Positions 23,726 through 27,350 of a stretch of 27,350 nt of DNA are shown here, piece by piece. Source of the DNA: Ga0074130 sp035565355 (GTDB lineage: Bacteria; Pseudomonadota; Gammaproteobacteria; Burkholderiales; Rhodocyclaceae). The stretch covers positions 1-27,350 of the forward strand of contig DATMSM010000081.1 of NCBI GenBank assembly GCA_035565355.1, in the 5' to 3' direction. Below the pieces are notes generated by a model, which did not search any database, was not told the origin of the DNA, and was given only the letters and a program-made list of their open reading frames with translations. Each line of letters starts with the position of its first letter. Position 1 is the stretch's first letter. A program made the position numbers and the translations under genes.

Positions 23726-25219
23726 CTACAGGGCTGCTTCGATCCGTTCGCACAGGGTGCGCAGGATTGCGACACGCGCATGCTTCTTGTCGTCACCCGC
23801 GATCAGGTGCCAAGGCGCAATTTCAGTGTGGGTGCGGGCCACCATGTCATTGACCGCCGTTTCGTAGAACGGCCATTTGTCGCGGTTGCGCCAATCCTCC
23901 GGCGTAATCTTGAAGCGCTTGAAGCGGGTCTCCTCGCGCTCCTTGAAGCGGCGTAACTGCTCGTCCGCGGAAACCGACAACCAGAACTTGCTGACGATGG
24001 CGCCGTTATCGACGAGCTGGTGCTCGAAGTCGTTGATCTCGCCGTAGGCGCGTCGCCAGTCGGCTTCGCTGCAGTAACCCTCGACGCGTTCGACCAGCAC
24101 GCGTCCGTACCAAGAGCGGTCGAAGATGACGAATTGGCCATGCCCCGGCAGTTGTCGCCAGAAGCGCCACAGATACGGCTGGGCGCGTTCCTCCTCGGTG
24201 GGTGCGGCAACGGGCACGCTCCGGTAGTGGCGGGGGTCCAGTGCTGCGGTCACGCGCCGGATGGCGCCGCCCTTGCCGGCTGCGTCCATGCCCTCGAATA
24301 CCAGCACGGCCGAGCGTTCGCGGAAGCCGGGGTGGCGCGACAATAGGTTGAGGCGGCCCTGCCACTGCTCCAGCTCGCGACCGTACTTCTTGTCGCTCAG
24401 GTACTGGCTCATGTCCAGGCCGGTGAGCACGCCGGGTGAGCGTGCGGCACTCGGGCGCTGTGCTTTGGCGCTGGCTGGGGGGCGCTTCTGCAGGGCGCGC
24501 TGCCGTGCAATGCGCGCGCGGATCGCCGCGAACAGATGTTCGCCAACGGCCAGGGCGCGGTGATTCTCGTTGCTGCCGTCGATCACGACCCAGGGCGCGT
24601 GCGCGCTGTCGGTTTCGCCCAGCACATGCTCGGCGGCCTTGACGAAGGGCTGGTAGCGCTTGCAGAGACGCCAGTCGTGCGCCGTCACCCGCCAGGCGGT
24701 GAGCGGGTTGGCGGCCAGTTTCTTGAGGCGTTTCTGCTGGCCCTTCTCTGACAGATGAAACCAGTACTTGAGGATGAGCGCATTTTCGTCGCTCAGCAGG
24801 CGTTCGAAGCGCTGGATGTCGGCAATGCGGCCGGCCAGTTCGCGCTTCCTTACCTTACCCCTGGCATGGCGGGCAATAAGTTCGGCATACCAGTTGCTGA
24901 ACAGAATGCCGATCTTGCCCTTGGGCGGCAGGGTGCGCCAGAAGCGCCACAGCGCCGGCCGCTGCCTTTCCTCCTCGCTGGCTTCGCCGAAAGCGTAGGT
25001 GTCGATATGGCGTGGATCCATCCACTCATTGAGGAGCTTGACGGTCTCGCCTTTGCCGGCGCCGTCGAGGCCGTTGATGAGGACGACGACGGGGAAGGCC
25101 CCGAGTTCCTTGAGGTCGTACTGCGCATCAAGCAGGTCGGCGCGCAGCTTCTTGACGCGCTTCTCGTACGTTGCATCGTCAATCTTGTGGCCGGATTCGG
25201 CCATTTCGAACAGGCGCAT
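23726..25219 (-). CDS. pap: Polyphosphate:AMP phosphotransferase (tandem-domain PPK2)
   Basis: 497-residue protein made of two PPK2 domains, as in class II PPK2/PAP enzymes that phosphorylate AMP to ADP with polyphosphate. The N-terminal domain has Walker A NGLDGAGKGE (about residue 49) but reads FSNWYAEL where the lid/Walker B motif should be. The C-terminal domain has EGMDAAGKGG (about 309) and intact DRSWYGRVLVERVEG. The C-terminal half is therefore the likely catalytic one. GGAGG sits 6 nt before the ATG. It starts 12 nt after the rsmE stop, so rsmE-pap is an operon. Confidence 0.93.
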   Translation of the reverse strand: MRLFEMAESGHKIDDATYEKRVKKLRADLLDAQYDLKELGAFPVVVLINGLDGAGKGETVKLLNEWMDPRHIDTYAFGEASEEERQRPALWRFWRTLPPKGKIGILFSNWYAELIARHARGKVRKRELAGRIADIQRFERLLSDENALILKYWFHLSEKGQQKRLKKLAANPLTAWRVTAHDWRLCKRYQPFVKAAEHVLGETDSAHAPWVVIDGSNENHRALAVGEHLFAAIRARIARQRALQKRPPASAKAQRPSAARSPGVLTGLDMSQYLSDKKYGRELEQWQGRLNLLSRHPGFRERSAVLVFEGMDAAGKGGAIRRVTAALDPRHYRSVPVAAPTEEERAQPYLWRFWRQLPGHGQFVIFDRSWYGRVLVERVEGYCSEADWRRAYGEINDFEHQLVDNGAIVSKFWLSVSADEQLRRFKEREETRFKRFKITPEDWRNRDKWPFYETAVNDMVARTHTEIAPWHLIAGDDKKHARVAILRTLCERIEAAL

Positions 25220-25231
25220 AAAGCCTCCGTT

Positions 25232-25960
25232 CTACAAGTCACCCCAGAGCGCCATCATCGCCGCCAGAGCGGCGAGACCGGCAGTTTCAGTGCGCAGTAC
25301 GCGCGGCCCGAGTTGCAGCGAGCTGAAGCCCAGGCTGCGGGCAAGATCGATCTCGCCCTCGTCGAAGCCGCCTTCCGGTCCGATCAGCAAGGTGATACTG
25401 CCGCTCGGCCTATCCATCTTGCGCAGCCGCTGCCCGCCGACGGGGTCGAGCAGAAAGCGACGTTCATCGTCCTTGCGTTCCCGAACCAGATACTGGTTGA
25501 GTTCCATCAGCGGCAATATCGCCGGTACGGTATTACGCCCGCATTGTTCGCAGGCGGCAATGGCGACCTCCTGCCAGTGCAGCACGCGCTTGCGGGCGCG
25601 GTCGCCTTCCAGGCGCACCACGCTGCGCCGTGCCATCACCGGCTGGACTGCGGCGGCGCCCAGCTCTACGGCTTTCTGCACTACCCAGTCCATCTTGTCG
25701 CCGCTGGGCAGCGCCTGTACCAGGGTGATGTGCAAGGGCGGCTCGGCGATGCCCGTGCCTTCGGACTCGACACTGACTGTCACATCGCGACCTACCTCGG
25801 CGATGGTGCCGCGCCGCTCCGAGCCATTGCCGTCAAACAGGGTGACGGCATCGCCGCTGCGCAGCCGCAGGACGCGAGTGGCATGGTGCGCCGCCGCGTC
25901 CGGAAGCGTAACCGTGGTGGCGCTCGCATCAAGGGCAGGGCAATAGAAGCGGGGTATCAT
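25232..25960 (-). CDS. rsmE: 16S rRNA (uracil-1498-N3)-methyltransferase RsmE
   Basis: 242-residue SPOUT-class methyltransferase. It has an N-terminal PUA-like RNA-binding domain (MIPRFYCPALD ... HHATRVLRLRSGD), then the knotted domain with KMDWVVQKAVELG, LLIGPEGGFDEGEI (SAM-binding knot) and LGPRVLRTETAGLAAL. It methylates U1498 of 16S rRNA in the assembled small subunit. The ATG at 25960 gives the standard N-terminus; the frame extends 104 codons further upstream, but that is antisense to the divergent DUF2520 gene. Only 30 bp separate the two start codons. Confidence 0.95.
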   Translation of the reverse strand: MIPRFYCPALDASATTVTLPDAAAHHATRVLRLRSGDAVTLFDGNGSERRGTIAEVGRDVTVSVESEGTGIAEPPLHITLVQALPSGDKMDWVVQKAVELGAAAVQPVMARRSVVRLEGDRARKRVLHWQEVAIAACEQCGRNTVPAILPLMELNQYLVRERKDDERRFLLDPVGGQRLRKMDRPSGSITLLIGPEGGFDEGEIDLARSLGFSSLQLGPRVLRTETAGLAALAAMMALWGDL

Positions 25961-25990
25961 GCGGCGATTATATGGGAACGTCCTGACTTC

Positions 25991-26824
25991 ATGCCTACCC
26001 TGAGTTTCATCGGTTGCGGCAAGCTTGGCCGCAGTCTTGGCCATCTCTTTCATCGCCACGAAGTGTTTGTGCCGCGCCAGATCCTGACGCGCGGCAGCGC
26101 CAGTGCAGCCGAGGCGGTGCGTTTCATCGGTGCTGGCCAGCCCATCACCGATCCGGAAGCGTTGCTGCCGGCCGATGTGTTCATGCTGGCCGTGCCCGAC
26201 ACCGCGCTGGCGGAAACCGCCGAGCGCTTGTCGCGCTCGCATGTGCTTGACGATCGCAGCACCGTTTTTCACTGCAGCGGCGCGCAGTCATCAACCCTGC
26301 TGGCTGCGTGCGCAGCGCAGGGCGCGCACATTGCCAGCGTGCATCCGCTGCTGTCCTTCGCCGAGCCGGCGCAGGTGGTGCGCGATTTTCACTGTCACTG
26401 CAGCATCGAGGGCGACGCCGGGGCGGTCTCCATGCTGTCGCTGGCGTTCTCGCGTATCGGTGCCGAGGTCATCAATATTCCCACCGAATCCAAGCTGCGT
26501 TATCACGCTGCGGCGGTGATCGCCTCCAACTATCTGGTGACGCTGACCGAGCAGGCCTTGCAGGCCATCGAAGGCGCGGGGCTGACGCGCGAGCAGGGGC
26601 GGGAGTTGCTGCTGCCGCTGATGCACCAGACGCTGGGCAATCTGGACCGCCTCGACCCGCGCGATGCGCTGACCGGCCCCGCCGCCCGCGGCGACTGGGC
26701 GCTGGTCGAGGCCCAGCAGAACACGCTGGATCAAATCGATCCGCGCCTGGGCTGCGTCTACATGATGCTGGCCAAAGCCACGGCCAGGCTGGCCGGCAAG
26801 CAGCACCCTTTCAAGGACGACTGA
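25991..26824 (+). CDS. DUF2520 Rossmann-fold protein
   Basis: 277-residue protein with an N-terminal NAD(P)-type Rossmann motif (LSFIGCGKLGRSLGHLF), then a DVFMLAVPDTALAETAERL strand-turn, SGAQSSTLLAAC and SVHPLLSF. A helical DUF2520 C-terminal domain follows (RYHAAAVIASNYLVTLTEQAL, PLMHQTLGNL). It resembles F420-dependent NADP reductases and proline-reductase-like dehydrogenases; the substrate is unknown. The ATG at 25991 gives MPTLSFIGCG. The long open stretch before it is antisense to pap and rsmE. The downstream thioredoxin-fold gene starts 3 nt after its stop. Confidence 0.88.
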   Translation: MPTLSFIGCGKLGRSLGHLFHRHEVFVPRQILTRGSASAAEAVRFIGAGQPITDPEALLPADVFMLAVPDTALAETAERLSRSHVLDDRSTVFHCSGAQSSTLLAACAAQGAHIASVHPLLSFAEPAQVVRDFHCHCSIEGDAGAVSMLSLAFSRIGAEVINIPTESKLRYHAAAVIASNYLVTLTEQALQAIEGAGLTREQGRELLLPLMHQTLGNLDRLDPRDALTGPAARGDWALVEAQQNTLDQIDPRLGCVYMMLAKATARLAGKQHPFKDD

Positions 26825-26826
26825 AT

Positions 26827-27350
26827 ATGGTCAGCACCCCGACACCCGTCTGTGATTTCGGTTGGCCCGCGCTGGATTTCGATCTGCCGGGCACTGACGG
26901 CAAGCGGCATTCACTCGCCAGCAGCCGCGGCGAGAAGGGCCTGCTGCTGATGTTCATCTGCAATCACTGCCCTTACGTCAAGGCCGTGCTTGACCGCATC
27001 GTGCGCGATGCAAGAGAGCTCAAGCAAGAGGGCATCAACTGCATCGCTATCATGAGCAATGATCCGAGCGAGTATCCCGAGGATTCATGGGACAACATGG
27101 TGCGCATCGCCAAGGACATGGACTTCCCCTTTCCGTATGTGCTGGACGAGACGCAAGCCGTGGCGAAGGCGTATGGGGCGGTGTGTACTCCGGATTTCTT
27201 CGGTTTCAATAGCCAGCTTGAGCTCCAGTATCGCGGCCGGCTGGATGAGTCGCGCAAGGAAGCCGCTGCGGCCGATGTGCGGCGCGATCTTTTCAATGCG
27301 ATGAAACAGATTGCCGAAACCGGGCAAGGGCCGCGCGAGCAGATTCCCAG
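26827..27350 (+). CDS. Thioredoxin-fold redoxin, peroxiredoxin-like family (3' partial)
   Basis: 174 codons are visible before the window ends, with no stop. The protein lacks a signal peptide. It begins MVSTPTPVCDFGWPALDFDLPG, followed by the redox site FICNHCPYVKAVLDRI (CxxC) near residue 45 and CTPDFFGFNSQLELQYRGRLD, where the Cys-Thr-Pro is the cis-Pro loop. This is the AhpC/TSA-like PRX_like1 group; members are probable thiol oxidoreductases of uncertain substrate. The start lies 3 nt after the DUF2520 stop, so translational coupling is likely. Full-length relatives are about 185-195 residues, so only the last part is missing. Confidence 0.88.
   Translation, partial: MVSTPTPVCDFGWPALDFDLPGTDGKRHSLASSRGEKGLLLMFICNHCPYVKAVLDRIVRDARELKQEGINCIAIMSNDPSEYPEDSWDNMVRIAKDMDFPFPYVLDETQAVAKAYGAVCTPDFFGFNSQLELQYRGRLDESRKEAAAADVRRDLFNAMKQIAETGQGPREQIP

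Overview
The window looks like an ordinary chromosomal stretch of a betaproteobacterium, most likely Rhodocyclales or Nitrosomonadales. Three things suggest this. The gene neighbourhoods argB-slmA, argA-yggX, aspS-DUF502-fmdB and ffh-ccsA-corC are typical of that group. The window combines System II cytochrome c biogenesis (ResB/CcsB), a diheme cytochrome c4, a PEP-CTERM protein and a tandem-domain PPK2. Most genes have high GC, roughly 60-65% by eye. Nearly everything is chromosomal housekeeping. I see no transposase, phage gene, CRISPR array, tRNA or rRNA.

Layout. 1-4.8 kb: the 3' end of a DUF455 ferritin-like gene, then on the minus strand cytochrome c4 - resB - ccsB, a heme-protein maturation block with its likely substrate. 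4.8-6.7 kb: yihA (engB) and hemB on the plus strand. A compact array of abutting hairpins lies between them and reads best as a minus-strand RNA ending in a Rho-independent terminator. 6.7-9.0 kb, minus: a PEP-CTERM surface protein with a near-consensus sigma-54 promoter and an IHF site, slmA, and argB. 9.1-9.9 kb: a divergent pair, hsp20 (minus, sigma-32-like promoter) and a small CWC-type cysteine-rich protein (plus). 9.95-14.9 kb, minus: fmdB - DUF502 - aspS - Mrr-type nuclease - secreted RNase Sa-like ribonuclease - barstar - nudB. The nuclease, RNase and barstar genes are joined by ATGA overlaps, and the Mrr gene has clearly lower GC than its neighbours. 15.0-19.5 kb, minus: a YpjD-like CcsA-family protein, a CNNM/CBS (HlyC/CorC) protein, pilC and pilD, without pilB. 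19.5-20.9 kb: ffh (plus). 20.9-23.6 kb, minus: a response regulator, argA, yggX. 23.7-26.0 kb, minus: rsmE and a tandem PPK2 (pap). 26.0 kb to the end, plus: a DUF2520 Rossmann protein and a thioredoxin-fold gene cut by the window edge.

How it fits together. ResB/CcsB attach heme to exported cytochromes such as the c4 protein next door, and HemB supplies a heme precursor nearby. ArgA and ArgB catalyse the first two arginine steps but sit 12 kb apart. AspS carries the residues expected of a non-discriminating enzyme. The most unusual items are the hairpin RNA antisense-upstream of hemB (possibly the known anti-hemB motif), the sigma-54/IHF control region of the PEP-CTERM gene, the Mrr/RNase/barstar insertion between aspS and nudB, a response regulator with an ankyrin-like C-terminus, and an FNR-type palindrome upstream of cytochrome c4. 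No wholly new multi-gene system is obvious. All assignments are from reading the sequence; no database search was run.
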